From NCBI GenBank assembly GCA_020859965.1, contig JAJBVF010000034.1, positions 167-55,561 of the forward strand: DNA of 55,395 nucleotides, written 5' to 3'. Shown here piece by piece: positions 25,131 through 33,991 of this stretch. The translations under genes were made by a program, and so were the position numbers. The first letter of the stretch is position 1, and every line of letters begins with the position of its first letter. The DNA comes from Clostridiales bacterium (GTDB taxonomy: Bacteria > Bacillota > Clostridia > Lachnospirales > Lachnospiraceae). A model generated the notes under the pieces. The model saw only the letters and a program-made list of their open reading frames with translations, made no database searches and had not been told where the DNA came from.

Positions 25131-25289
25131 TGGGATTCGCGCAATGAGAATGGCCTGGCGGTAATAGAGCGGCCTGTGTCTGTGAGCTGCTCATCGGATC
25201 GCAGACAGGCTCTAAGGAGAGCCGCGCAATGGAGATTGCCTGACGGCAATGGGCGCGGCCTGCGTCATCAGTCCTGGCGGGCTGATGAC
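25131..25289. repeat. Nested palindromic repeat pair between atpG and atpD
   Basis: Copy 1 (about 25131-25180) is degenerate; copy 2 (25217-25266) is well formed. They are 85 bases apart. Copy 2: outer stem GCCGCGC/GCGCGGC, 5' linker AATGGAG, inner hairpin ATTGCC-TGAC-GGCAAT. It is followed by a perfect hairpin GTCATCAG-(10)-CTGATGAC at 25264-25289, nine bases before the Shine-Dalgarno of atpD. The motif GAGAGCCGCGC...GCGCGGCC.TGCGTC recurs three times at 53954-54201. Confidence 0.85.
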
Positions 25290-25308
25290 ATGTTTCAGGA
25301 GGAATAAA

Positions 25309-26703
25309 ATGAGTGACAAGCATATTGGCGAGGTGGTGCAGGTAATCGGTCCGGTTCTGGATATCCGGTTTGCACAGGGCGAGCTGCCTGCACTGCTGAA
25401 CGCGATTGAGATTGATAATAATGGCAAAAAGCTGATTGCTGAGGTAGCGCAGGAGACCGGAGACAATACTGTGCGCTGCATCGCAATGAGCTCGACGGAC
25501 GGCCTGGTGCGCGGGACGAAGGCGCTGGATACCGGCGCACCGATCTCCGTGCCGGTAGGTGAAGAATGCCTGGGCCGTGTACTGAATCTGCTGGGCGAGC
25601 CGGTGGATGAGCAGCCGCCGGTCGAGACGAAGGAGCGCTGGTCGATCCATCGTCCGGCTCCCTCTTATGAGGAGCAGACCCCGGCGACGGAGATTCTTGA
25701 AACAGGGATCAAGGTCGTCGACCTGATCTGCCCGTACGCAAAAGGCGGTAAGATCGGTCTGTTCGGCGGCGCTGGCGTGGGCAAGACCGTCCTGATCATG
25801 GAGCTGATCCACAATGTGGCGACGGCTCACGGCGGATTGTCTGTATTTACCGGTGTCGGCGAGCGTACCCGTGAGGGCAACGATCTTTATAATGAAATGA
25901 AAGAGAGCGGCGTTATCAACAAGACAGCCCTGGTCTACGGGCAGATGAATGAGCCGCCCGGAGCACGTATGCGTGTCGGCCTTTCCGGCCTGACCATCGC
26001 GGAATATTTCCGTGATGTCAAGAACCAGGACGTGCTGCTTTTCATTGACAATATTTTCCGTTTTACCCAGGCAGGCTCAGAGGTATCTGCACTGCTTGGC
26101 CGTATGCCGTCCGCAGTAGGCTACCAGCCGACGCTGGCGACCGAGATGGGCGAGCTGCAGGAGCGCATCACATCGACGAGAAAGGGGTCCATCACTTCCG
26201 TGCAGGCAGTCTATGTACCTGCGGATGACCTGACTGACCCGGCTCCGGCGACGACCTTCACCCATCTGGACGCGACCACCGTGCTTTCCCGTGATATCGC
26301 CAGCCAGGGCATTTACCCGGCGGTGGATCCGCTGGATTCCACGAGCCGGATCCTCTCCCCGGAGGTTGTAGGCACCGAGCATTACGAGATCGCGAAGAAT
26401 GTGCAGATGGTGCTGCAGCGCTACAAAGAGCTTCAGGACATCATCGCTATCATGGGTATGGACGAGCTGTCCGAGGAAGATAAGATGACGGTCAACCGTG
26501 CCCGTAAGGTACAGCGTTTCCTCTCCCAGAGCTTCTCTGTGGCGGAGCAGTTCACCGGCCTGCCCGGCCAGTATGTACCGCTCAAAGAGACCCTGCGCGG
26601 ATTCCGCATGATCCTGAACGGCGAGTGCGACGAGATCCCAGAGAGCTGCTTCCTTTTCGCGGGCACCATCGACGACGTATTTGAGAAGGCGAAAAACCTG
26701 TAG
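25309..26703 (+). CDS. atpD: F-type ATP synthase subunit beta
   Basis: The 464-residue catalytic subunit of F1. P-loop GGAGVGKTVLI, GERTREGNDLY, Walker B region VLLFIDNIFRF and MDELSEEDK (the DELSEED loop that drives gamma) are intact. ATG 25309 has AGGAGG seven bases upstream; an in-frame start at 25249 would translate part of the palindromic repeat and is rejected. Confidence 0.96.
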   Translation: MSDKHIGEVVQVIGPVLDIRFAQGELPALLNAIEIDNNGKKLIAEVAQETGDNTVRCIAMSSTDGLVRGTKALDTGAPISVPVGEECLGRVLNLLGEPVDEQPPVETKERWSIHRPAPSYEEQTPATEILETGIKVVDLICPYAKGGKIGLFGGAGVGKTVLIMELIHNVATAHGGLSVFTGVGERTREGNDLYNEMKESGVINKTALVYGQMNEPPGARMRVGLSGLTIAEYFRDVKNQDVLLFIDNIFRFTQAGSEVSALLGRMPSAVGYQPTLATEMGELQERITSTRKGSITSVQAVYVPADDLTDPAPATTFTHLDATTVLSRDIASQGIYPAVDPLDSTSRILSPEVVGTEHYEIAKNVQMVLQRYKELQDIIAIMGMDELSEEDKMTVNRARKVQRFLSQSFSVAEQFTGLPGQYVPLKETLRGFRMILNGECDEIPESCFLFAGTIDDVFEKAKNL

Positions 26704-26845
26704 GATACTGTATCCGGGCCGCCAATCCAGGATATTATAGCGAAGTGTGGAATATGGCCGTGTCCGTATATGACTTTTGCGGAACGCGGGAATTGTACTG
26801 GATAAACAGCGGCACAGTATGTGAAGGAAAGGAGACAGACGTCTT

Positions 26846-27247
26846 ATGAGTAGTTTTCCCTTAAGAATCGGAACGCCGGACGGCCTGCTCTTTGAGGGTA
26901 ATGCCGAGCGCATCGTGTGCAGGACGATCACCGGTGACCTGGCGATCCTCGCGGGTCACTGCAACTACTGTACGGCGATCGGCATGGGCGAAGCGCACGT
27001 CGTATTAGAGGACGGTACCACGCGGTATGCTGCCTGCATCGGCGGGATGCTCTCCGTCATGAATGGTACCTGCCGTGTCCTCGCTACCACCTGGGAGTGG
27101 AAGGAAGACATCGACAAGAACCGCGCCGAGGCCGCGAAAAAACGTGCCGAGGAGCGTCTCGCAAGGCAGGGTCTGACCGATCAGGAATATGCCAACGCTA
27201 CTGCGAAGCTGCAACGGGCGCTGGTGAGACTGAGTGTGAAGCAATAG
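26846..27247 (+). CDS. atpC: F-type ATP synthase subunit epsilon
   Basis: A 133-residue central-stalk subunit: N-terminal beta-sandwich (FPLRIGTPDGLLFEG, TGDLAILAGHCNYCTAI) and C-terminal helical hairpin with Arg/Glu/Ala-rich sequence that can inhibit hydrolysis. The usual LPGHAPL loop reads LAGHCNYCT, a divergent form. AAAGGAG precedes the ATG. Last gene of the operon; a terminator follows about 75 bases later. Confidence 0.9.
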   Translation: MSSFPLRIGTPDGLLFEGNAERIVCRTITGDLAILAGHCNYCTAIGMGEAHVVLEDGTTRYAACIGGMLSVMNGTCRVLATTWEWKEDIDKNRAEAAKKRAEERLARQGLTDQEYANATAKLQRALVRLSVKQ

Positions 27248-27271
27248 ATATTAGCGAATAAAAGAATAAGA

Positions 27272-27299
27272 GTAACTGTGAACGTATTGAACAGTTATG
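27272..27299. repeat. 27-bp dispersed palindromic repeat, copy 1
   Basis: GTAACTGTGAA...TTGAACAGTTATG, with arms AACTGT/ACAGTT. Related copies: inverted at 27479-27505, direct at 47953-47979, and a diverged one near 43665-43690. Confidence 0.6.
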
Positions 27300-27321
27300 A
27301 ACAAGAAATGAAGAACAAAAG

Positions 27322-27362
27322 AATCGGATATGGGATATTTTAGTCCCCTATCCGATTTTTTT
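27322..27362 (+). terminator. Terminator of the ATP synthase operon
   Basis: AATCGGATA (27322-27330) pairs with TATCCGATT (27349-27357), extended by GGGA/TCCC, followed by seven T. Confidence 0.9.
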
Positions 27363-27398
27363 GAAATAGCATTTGCAAATTTGGTAACTCTGGAGTAT

Positions 27399-27512
27399 AT
27401 TACTCGTAAGTATACAATTTTACAGAGAGACCGACGGGAAGATCACAGCAAGTATTACAGGAAATGACAGAATGATTCGTAACTGTTCAGTGGCTTCCCG
27501 GTTACGAGTAAT
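27399..27512. repeat. Inverted repeat bracketing the leader of the second AAA gene
   Basis: ATTACTCGTAA (27399-27409) and TTACGAGTAAT (27502-27512) are perfect inverted 11-mers about 100 bases apart. The right one overlaps the inverted 27-bp repeat copy at 27479-27505. They lie just upstream of the AAA ATPase at 27537 and may be an operator or the trace of an insertion end. Confidence 0.55.
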
Positions 27513-27536
27513 CTTGCTTTGCGGAGGGATATAGAT

Positions 27537-28931
27537 ATGATCGGCAGAGAAAACGAATTAGAACAGCTGGAGCGGCTCTATGAGAGTGACCATTTTGAAT
27601 TTCTGGTAATGTATGGGAGACGCCGGGTAGGGAAAACGACGATCCTTCAGGAATTTGCCGCCAGGCATGAGGTCCTTTTTTATTCCGCGCAGGAAAAAAA
27701 TGACAGTCTGAATCTGCAGGACTTTTCCAGGGCCATTCAGAGATATTTCGACGGACAGATTCTTTCTCCTTTTCGGTCATGGGAAGACGCTTTTTCCTAC
27801 ATTTCCAGAAGGGCGTCCGGGAGAAAAACGATTCTGGTGGTTGATGAATTTCCATTTATGGCCGGGCCGAATCCTTCTATTAAAAGTATGCTCCAGCACG
27901 AGATTGATCATCACTGGAAGGATTTGAATTTGCTGCTTATTCTATGCGGCTCCAGCGTAAGCTTTATGGTAAATGAAACCATGGGATACGAAAGCCCTCT
28001 TTATGGAAGGACGACGGCTGCGCTGGAGGTTCTGCCTTTTGATTACCTGGATGCAGCCCTCTTTTTTCCGAAATACTCGCATGAGGAGCAGCTGATCGCT
28101 TATGGCATACTGGGAGGAATTCCGCGATATCTGAACGCGTTTTCGCCGGAATGTTCCATACAGGAAAATCTGGAAAGGGAGGTCGTGCGAAACGGCGCGT
28201 TTTTATATGATGAGCCGATGATGCTGCTGCGGATGGAGCTGCGCGAACCGGGAGTATACAACAGTATTCTGGAAGTAGTCGCCGGAGGGTGTAATAAGGT
28301 GACTGAGATTGCGGACGCGATTCATGAGGACAAGAGCAAGTGCAGTAAATATATTTCTACACTGCTCGCAATCCGGCTTTTAGAAAAACGGGTGCCGTGC
28401 GGAGAGCCGGAAGGGAGCAAAAAAACAATTTATGCTTTGGCGGATCCGTTTTATCGATTCTGGTATCACTATATTTTTTCAAATAAGAGTTATTATGAGT
28501 TGCTGGGAACGGCTGACGCAGCGGCTGAAATTATGGAAGAACTTCCGGATTTTATGGGATTGGCGTTTGAGGAGATCTGCAGGCAGTATCTGCTCCGTCA
28601 GGCCAGAGAAAGGAAGCTTCCTTTTGTCCCGGCTTTTATCGGGAAATGGTGGGGAAATAATCCTGCCATCAGAGCGCAGGATGATGTGGATATTCTGGCT
28701 CTGAATAAGAAAAAGACGGAGGGAATTTTCTGCGAATGCAAGTTTACCAGCCGTCCCATGCCTATGGAAGAATATGAGGATTTGCTGACGGCGGCAAAGG
28801 CGTTCCCGGAGAGCATGAAAAAACATTTTCTGTTTATCAGCAAAAGTGGGTATACGCTTCCTGTACAGGAGAGGGCAGCCAGGGAAGGAACAAGGCTGCT
28901 GACTTTGGAGAATTTATTTGCGGGCGAGTAG
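27537..28931 (+). CDS. ATP-binding protein of the archaeal-type ATPase_2/DUF234 family
   Basis: A 464-residue cytoplasmic protein. P-loop YGRRRVGKTTI (residues 26-36), Walker B TILVVDEFPF (Asp103, Glu104) and sensor-like LLLILCGSSVSFM. After a winged-helix region (KVTEIADAIHEDKSKCSKYISTL, about 263-285), the DUF234 part contains DPFYRFWYHYI, and near the end DVDILALN followed by IFCECKFTSRP gives a PD-(D/E)XK-like D-ExK core. Such ATPases are widespread and of unknown role. ATG 27537 has GGAGGG eight bases upstream. It stands alone after the atp terminator; unrelated in sequence to the other AAA protein at 16814. Confidence 0.8.
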   Translation: MIGRENELEQLERLYESDHFEFLVMYGRRRVGKTTILQEFAARHEVLFYSAQEKNDSLNLQDFSRAIQRYFDGQILSPFRSWEDAFSYISRRASGRKTILVVDEFPFMAGPNPSIKSMLQHEIDHHWKDLNLLLILCGSSVSFMVNETMGYESPLYGRTTAALEVLPFDYLDAALFFPKYSHEEQLIAYGILGGIPRYLNAFSPECSIQENLEREVVRNGAFLYDEPMMLLRMELREPGVYNSILEVVAGGCNKVTEIADAIHEDKSKCSKYISTLLAIRLLEKRVPCGEPEGSKKTIYALADPFYRFWYHYIFSNKSYYELLGTADAAAEIMEELPDFMGLAFEEICRQYLLRQARERKLPFVPAFIGKWWGNNPAIRAQDDVDILALNKKKTEGIFCECKFTSRPMPMEEYEDLLTAAKAFPESMKKHFLFISKSGYTLPVQERAAREGTRLLTLENLFAGE

Positions 28932-29101
28932 AGTATTTTGGCTGCATGTCATACCCACGCTGTGCACTCCGCTGCGGAGCGCAGAGAGAATGAGTAACGC
29001 ATATTTGGGGGCATTCGAGCGGGACTTTTTGCACGGCTTGCAAGAATATGGCAATTGTGTTATCTTATCAAAAGAAAAAGGCGTTAAAGGGGAATTGTAT
29101 T

Positions 29102-30694
29102 ATGGGTTATTGTCCAGAGGAGGAGAACAGGGAGAAGGAAGAAGATTTACCGGGCGGTCTGAGCAGAGAGAACGATAGGACAGATGGTGAAAAAGACAGT
29201 TCTGACCTGGTAAAGGAACTGCCGGATTCTGAAGGAGTAGAAACAGAAACCTTCAGTGACTCCGGGCCGGATCGGGATTCTTATCCGGCTATGGAGCAGG
29301 AGTATGAAACCGCCGAGGATCAGCAGCTCATCGCCGCTCTCGAAAAGCGCGCCGGCAGACGTTTCCTCAACGGCATGATGCTCGGCTTTGTGCTGGGAAT
29401 TGCGGTAGTGGTTGCGGCGGCGTACGCGCCGGGCGTGATCCGAAAGCTGACTGGGAAGGGCAACCCGGGAGCGGAGGTGCTGACGCAAAGCAGCACCATT
29501 TCGAAGCTCTCCGAGGTGCAGGAGCTGATCGAGGCATATTATCTGAATGAGGTGGACGGTGAGTATCTGGAGTCGTACCTGTTTAAAGGAATCGCTGCAG
29601 GGCTGGATGACGCATATGCAAATTATTATACGGCCGAAGAACTGTCGTCCGTGATGGATTCAACGAATGGCGAGTACTATGGGATCGGCGCGACGATCGG
29701 CACAGATACGGAGACCGGTGAGTTTTATGTCGGCGAAGTATACGAAGGCGGCCCGGCAGAAGAAGGCGGCCTGCAGCCGGATGATCTGGTGCGGGCGGTG
29801 GACGGCGAGGCAGCCTCTGAGATGACTTTGAATGAACTGGTGACACTGATTAAGTCGAAGGAGACTTTTACGATGATCGTGTACCGGCCTTCCGAGGAGA
29901 CGGAGCTGGAGCTGACGATTACCTGCGCGGATGTGATACCGACTTATGTGACCTATGAGATGTTAGAGGATGGGATCGCTTATCTGAAGCTGACGGAGTT
30001 TACCGCGAGCGCGGTGGAACAGTTCCGGGACGCTGTGGCGGATCTGAACAGCCAGGGCATGGAGAATCTGATCGTGGATCTGCGTGACAATCCGGGCGGT
30101 CTGCTCTCGGCGGTCTGCGATATTCTGGATGAGATTTTGCCGGAAGACGCCCTCATGGTCTATACGGAAGATAAAAATGGGAACCGGGAGGAATACACGG
30201 CAGATGATGAGCAGAGTGTGACCTGCCAGGTGGCGGTGCTGGTAAATGGAGGCAGCGCGAGCGCTTCGGAGATTTTCGCGGGCGCGATCCAGGATTATGG
30301 GATTGGACCGGTCATCGGCACACAGACCTACGGAAAGGGCGTCGTACAGAAGACCTATTCGCTCTCAGACGGCTCCGCGTTTAAGATGACAGTGGAAAAT
30401 TATTATACGCCGAACGGTCAGGAAATTGACGGAAACGGGATCACGCCGGATATCATTGTGGATGAAGATGATAAGGAAAACAAGGCTGCGGAAGATGAAC
30501 CTGCGGAGAGTGATGATGACTCTGCAGAAAACGATGATGTATTTGTGGAGAGTGACGGCGATTCTGCAGATGAGGACGCATCGCCTTTGAGTGATGATGG
30601 CGATATAGGGGACGTTGATGAAGAAATTGCGGATGACACAGAAACAGACGCCGTACTTTTGCGGGCACTGGAGGAGTTGAGAAACAATGGATAA
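29102..30694 (+). CDS. S41-family C-terminal processing protease, membrane-anchored
   Basis: A 530-residue CtpA/Prc-type serine protease. Residues 1-85 are acidic and cytoplasmic; one helix (about 88-111) anchors it, with the rest outside. A PDZ domain spans roughly 195-270 (GGPAEEGGLQPDDLVRAVDG). The protease domain has LIVDLRDNPGGLL, catalytic Ser387 in NGGSASASEIF and Lys412 in GTQTYGKGVVQ. After TPDIIVD comes an Asp/Glu/Ser-rich tail of about 75 residues, unusual in the family. ATG 29102 has AAGGGG upstream; the longer frame to 29048 has no ribosome site. Overlaps the next gene by eight bases, so they are probably co-translated. Confidence 0.9.
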   Translation: MGYCPEEENREKEEDLPGGLSRENDRTDGEKDSSDLVKELPDSEGVETETFSDSGPDRDSYPAMEQEYETAEDQQLIAALEKRAGRRFLNGMMLGFVLGIAVVVAAAYAPGVIRKLTGKGNPGAEVLTQSSTISKLSEVQELIEAYYLNEVDGEYLESYLFKGIAAGLDDAYANYYTAEELSSVMDSTNGEYYGIGATIGTDTETGEFYVGEVYEGGPAEEGGLQPDDLVRAVDGEAASEMTLNELVTLIKSKETFTMIVYRPSEETELELTITCADVIPTYVTYEMLEDGIAYLKLTEFTASAVEQFRDAVADLNSQGMENLIVDLRDNPGGLLSAVCDILDEILPEDALMVYTEDKNGNREEYTADDEQSVTCQVAVLVNGGSASASEIFAGAIQDYGIGPVIGTQTYGKGVVQKTYSLSDGSAFKMTVENYYTPNGQEIDGNGITPDIIVDEDDKENKAAEDEPAESDDDSAENDDVFVESDGDSADEDASPLSDDGDIGDVDEEIADDTETDAVLLRALEELRNNG

Positions 30695-31625
30695 CAGAAT
30701 CATTTTTCGCGAAATGCTGACAGAGCTGAAGACGGCAGCGGACGAAAGAGACGGCATCCTGACTCATGAGGAGATTCGTGAGGTTCTGAAAAGCATGCCG
30801 CTGGAAGAGGAGCATTTTCAATTAATTTATGAGTACCTTGAAGGACAGAATATCCGTGTGGTAGAATCCAGGGAGGAACTGTCAAAGGCGGGAGATGGCA
30901 TACGCCTGACTGGGTCAGGTGGAACGATGGGTGCTGCAGAGCACTCCGATCAGCCGGATGGGACAAACGGCGCAGAGAATTCCGGTCAGCCACATGGCGT
31001 GATGGGCGCTGCAGAGGGTTCTGGTCAACCAGATGGAGCAATGGGTGCCGACGGTCAGCCGGATGATTCGGAAATTTCCATCCAGACTGATGACGAAACG
31101 GGGCCTGACGGCCGACAGAGCCTGTCCTTTTATCTGGAAGAACTGGAAAAGCTTGCCCCTGTGGACGACGCGGAAGAGATGCGTCTGATCGACCGCGCGA
31201 GAGCTGGAGACGGCGAGGCGAGAGAACGCCTGATCGGGATTTACCTGCCGCTGATCTGTTCGATGGCGGAAGAATACGGCGAAGAAACGATGCCTGGAGA
31301 GGATCTGATTCAGGAAGGAAATCTCGGACTGCTGCTGGCTGTGGATTCACTGGGGGAGTTTGACAGTGCGGCGGCCTGCCGTGCCTGGATGATTAACATG
31401 GCGCGCAAGGCGATGGAGGATGCCGTAAAAAGCAGTCAGGACGGACAAAAGATGGATGACGGACTGCTTAGCAGGATCAACCATCTGAATGAGGCGGTGC
31501 ACAATCTGGAGCGCGACCTTGGTCACAAGGTGTCCGCAGAAGAGGTGTCCGCGTATCTGGAGATGCCGCTGGCGGAGATCGAAGATCTGCTGCGGGTGGC
31601 GGGAGACCAGATTGACGCGAGATAG
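30687..31625 (+). CDS. Sigma-70-like protein lacking region 4, with repeat-rich linker
   Basis: A 312-residue protein. Residues 1-70 resemble sigma region 1.1. Residues 81-126 are a Gly/Gln/Pro/Asp-rich linker of degenerate repeats (GAAE-x-SGQPDG type). From about 150, LSFYLEELEKLAPVDDAEEMRLIDRARAGDGEARERLI and GEDLIQEGNLGLLLAVDSL correspond to sigma regions 1.2-2 (positions 148-225), then a region-3-like helical domain to the end. There is no region 4, so recognition of a -35 box is unlikely. It could be an accessory or anti-sigma-like factor, or regulate a special promoter class. It lies between the protease and pyruvate kinase, 21 bases before the latter. Confidence 0.7.
   Translation: MDNRIIFREMLTELKTAADERDGILTHEEIREVLKSMPLEEEHFQLIYEYLEGQNIRVVESREELSKAGDGIRLTGSGGTMGAAEHSDQPDGTNGAENSGQPHGVMGAAEGSGQPDGAMGADGQPDDSEISIQTDDETGPDGRQSLSFYLEELEKLAPVDDAEEMRLIDRARAGDGEARERLIGIYLPLICSMAEEYGEETMPGEDLIQEGNLGLLLAVDSLGEFDSAAACRAWMINMARKAMEDAVKSSQDGQKMDDGLLSRINHLNEAVHNLERDLGHKVSAEEVSAYLEMPLAEIEDLLRVAGDQIDAR
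30927..31064. repeat. Degenerate intragenic repeat in the sigma-like gene
   Basis: About four units of roughly 36-39 bases around gcagag...tc(c/t)g(g/a)tcagcc..atgg, in frame. Coded peptide units read AAEHSDQPDG, AENSGQPHG, AAEGSGQPDG and ADGQPDD. Confidence 0.65.
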
Positions 31626-31646
31626 GATTTATCGGAGGAGGAGAAC

Positions 31647-33086
31647 ATGAAAAAGACAAAAATTATCTGTACCATGGGACCGGCGTCAGACGACCGGGAG
31701 ATTTTAAAAGAACTGGCGCTTAGCGGCATGGATATCGCGCGGTTCAATTTTTCTCATGGTACCCACGAGGAGCAGAAGGTGCGGTTTGACCGCCTCAAAA
31801 GTGTGCGCGCGGAGATCAAAAAGCCCATTGCGATTCTTTTGGATACCAAGGGTCCGGAGATCCGCACTGGTCTGCTGAAAAACGGCGGTCCGGTGACGCT
31901 TTGCGCCGGGGAGGAGTTTACGCTGACTTCCGAGGTGATTGAGGGAGATGAGACGAGAGTCAGTCAGACTTATCTGCAGCTGCCGCAGGATGTAAAGCCG
32001 GGCGACCGGATCCTGATTGACGATGGCCTGATCGGTCTTAAAGTGAAGGAAATCCAGGGGACGGAGATTGTCTGTACCATTGAAAATGGCGGCAGCCTCG
32101 GCCAGAGAAAGGGCGTGAATGTTCCGAATGTAAAGGTCAATCTCCCGGGTATTACCGAGAAGGATCGTGAAGACATCCTGTTCGGCATAGAAGAAGGAAT
32201 TGATTTCATCGCAGCCTCCTTTGTGCGCGATGCGGAAGCAATCAAAGAAATTAAGTCGATTTTGAAAGAGCACGGCGCGGAGCATGTCAGCGTGATCGCG
32301 AAGATCGAGAACGCCGAGGGTATTCAGAATATCGATAAAATCATCCAGGCTTCGGACGGCATCATGGTGGCCCGCGGCGATATGGGCGTGGAAATTCCCG
32401 CTTATGAGGTGCCGCATGTGCAGCGGACGATTGTGGAGAAATGCAATAGAAAATACAAGCCAGTCATTATTGCGACACAGATGCTGGATTCGATGATCCG
32501 CAACCCGCGCCCGACCCGTGCGGAGGTGACGGACGTGGCAAACGCAATCCGTGAGGGCGCGGATGCAATCATGCTTTCCGGAGAGACTGCGGCAGGTAAA
32601 TATCCGCTGGAAGCACTGAAAATGATGAGCCAGATCGCGGAGACAACCGAAGGGTATAATCAGGATGAGTTCCGCAGCAAAGAGTTCCATGGACTACGTG
32701 GAGACGCCAATGTATCGAGTGCGGTCGGACTGGCCGCGATCCAGACGGCAGTCAATGTTCAGGCGGACTGCATCGTGATACCGACGATGTCCGGTCAGAC
32801 GGCCCGGCTGATGTCCAATTTCCGTGCGCCGATTCCGATCTATGCGATCTCGCCGAACGACTGGGCGCTGCGGAAAATGCAGATTTACTGGGGCGTGACG
32901 CCTCTGCAGGGCTATGCGGAGGATACGACTGAGCATATCATTTCCCATGCAATGTATATTGTAAAGAGAGATGGATATGTGAAGCCCGGGGACATGGTCG
33001 CACTTACGGCGGGAGATCCGGCGACCAATGTTGTAAAAGGCAAGGGCGCGATGACGAATATGATGCATGTCATCCAGGCCCGGTAA
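31647..33086 (+). CDS. pyk: Pyruvate kinase
   Basis: Converts phosphoenolpyruvate and ADP to pyruvate and ATP. The 479-residue protein has TKIICTMGPASDD at the start, MDIARFNFSHG, LDTKGPEIRTG, VMVARGDMGVEIP-like sequence (IMVARGDMGVEIP) and ATQMLDSMIRNPRPTRAEVTDVANA (active-site helix near 275-299). It ends soon after the regulatory C domain, without the PEP-utiliser-like extension found in some Firmicutes. A strong GGAGGAG site precedes the ATG. Its position after a protease and sigma-like gene suggests co-transcription. Confidence 0.95.
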   Translation: MKKTKIICTMGPASDDREILKELALSGMDIARFNFSHGTHEEQKVRFDRLKSVRAEIKKPIAILLDTKGPEIRTGLLKNGGPVTLCAGEEFTLTSEVIEGDETRVSQTYLQLPQDVKPGDRILIDDGLIGLKVKEIQGTEIVCTIENGGSLGQRKGVNVPNVKVNLPGITEKDREDILFGIEEGIDFIAASFVRDAEAIKEIKSILKEHGAEHVSVIAKIENAEGIQNIDKIIQASDGIMVARGDMGVEIPAYEVPHVQRTIVEKCNRKYKPVIIATQMLDSMIRNPRPTRAEVTDVANAIREGADAIMLSGETAAGKYPLEALKMMSQIAETTEGYNQDEFRSKEFHGLRGDANVSSAVGLAAIQTAVNVQADCIVIPTMSGQTARLMSNFRAPIPIYAISPNDWALRKMQIYWGVTPLQGYAEDTTEHIISHAMYIVKRDGYVKPGDMVALTAGDPATNVVKGKGAMTNMMHVIQAR

Positions 33087-33289
33087 ACGGCCAGACAGAA
33101 GAAAGCGTCTGTAAACAGCTTATGCGCGGCAGACTTAAAAATTGCTGCCCCGCTAAACTTTAGAAAAACCTTAATATTTTATTGGCATTCTTTTAACAGC
33201 TTTCTGCTAACATAAAACTAACTGTTCTGTTCCCGGACGGTATCGGAATTTTTCGGGCGGGTACAGAAATTGAGGAAGAGAGGGCGGTT

Positions 33290-33991
33290 ATGTACAACAT
33301 TCTGGTATGTGACGACGAGAAAGAGATCGTGGACGCGATTGAGATTTATCTGACCCAGGAAGGATTCCGCGTGATTAAGGCCTATGACGGCGAGCAGGCG
33401 CTTGCCATTCTGAGACAGCAGGAGATTCACCTGCTGCTCCTCGACCTGATGATGCCGAAGATGGATGGTATCCATGCGATCATGAAGATTCGCGAGGAGT
33501 ACAGCATCCCGATTATCATCCTCTCAGCCAAAACGCAGGATACGGACAAGGTCCTCGGACTGAATCTGGGGGCAGACGACTACATCGCGAAGCCGTTTAA
33601 CCCTCTGGAGCTGATCGCACGGGTAAAGTCACAGATCCGGCGCTATACGAATTTCGGGGCTGCCTCTGAGGCGGTGGCTTCCGAGCATGTTTATTCCACC
33701 GGCACTCTGGTGATTAACGATGACCGCAAGGAAGTCACGGTGGACGGCGAGATGGTGAAGCTGACCAGGATTGAGTACAACATTTTGCTGTTTCTGGTGA
33801 AAAACAAGGGCAAGGTCTTTTCCATTGATCAGATCTACGAAGAGATCTGGAAGGAAGAAGCGTTTGGCGCGGACAATACAGTTACTGTGCACATCCGTCA
33901 TATTCGGGAGAAGATTGAGATTGATCCGAAGAACCCGAAGTACCTCAAGGTGATCTGGGGGATTGGCTACAAAGTGGAGAATATCCAGTGA
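33290..33991 (+). CDS. OmpR/PhoB-family response regulator
   Basis: A 233-residue two-component regulator. Receiver domain with the acidic pair Asp8-Asp9, phospho-acceptor Asp52 (LLLLDLMMPKMDG), Ser79 and Lys101 (DDYIAKPFNP). The C-terminal winged helix has LTRIEYNILLFLVKNKGKVFS and VTVHIRHIREKIE. It overlaps the kinase gene by four bases (ATGA), so the two form a pair. Its targets are not shown by the sequence; the 203-base upstream gap is A/T-rich with TAACA-type half-sites near 33194-33210 that could be an autoregulatory site. Confidence 0.93.
   Translation: MYNILVCDDEKEIVDAIEIYLTQEGFRVIKAYDGEQALAILRQQEIHLLLLDLMMPKMDGIHAIMKIREEYSIPIIILSAKTQDTDKVLGLNLGADDYIAKPFNPLELIARVKSQIRRYTNFGAASEAVASEHVYSTGTLVINDDRKEVTVDGEMVKLTRIEYNILLFLVKNKGKVFSIDQIYEEIWKEEAFGADNTVTVHIRHIREKIEIDPKNPKYLKVIWGIGYKVENIQ

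Noticed and set aside
25249..25308. Extended N-terminus for atpD
   Set aside because: Would translate the palindromic repeat; the true start at 25309 has an ideal Shine-Dalgarno and the family-typical beginning.
33087..33289. Riboswitch or strong terminator between pyruvate kinase and the response regulator
   Set aside because: Only short 5-bp stems are visible and no known aptamer pattern is recognisable.
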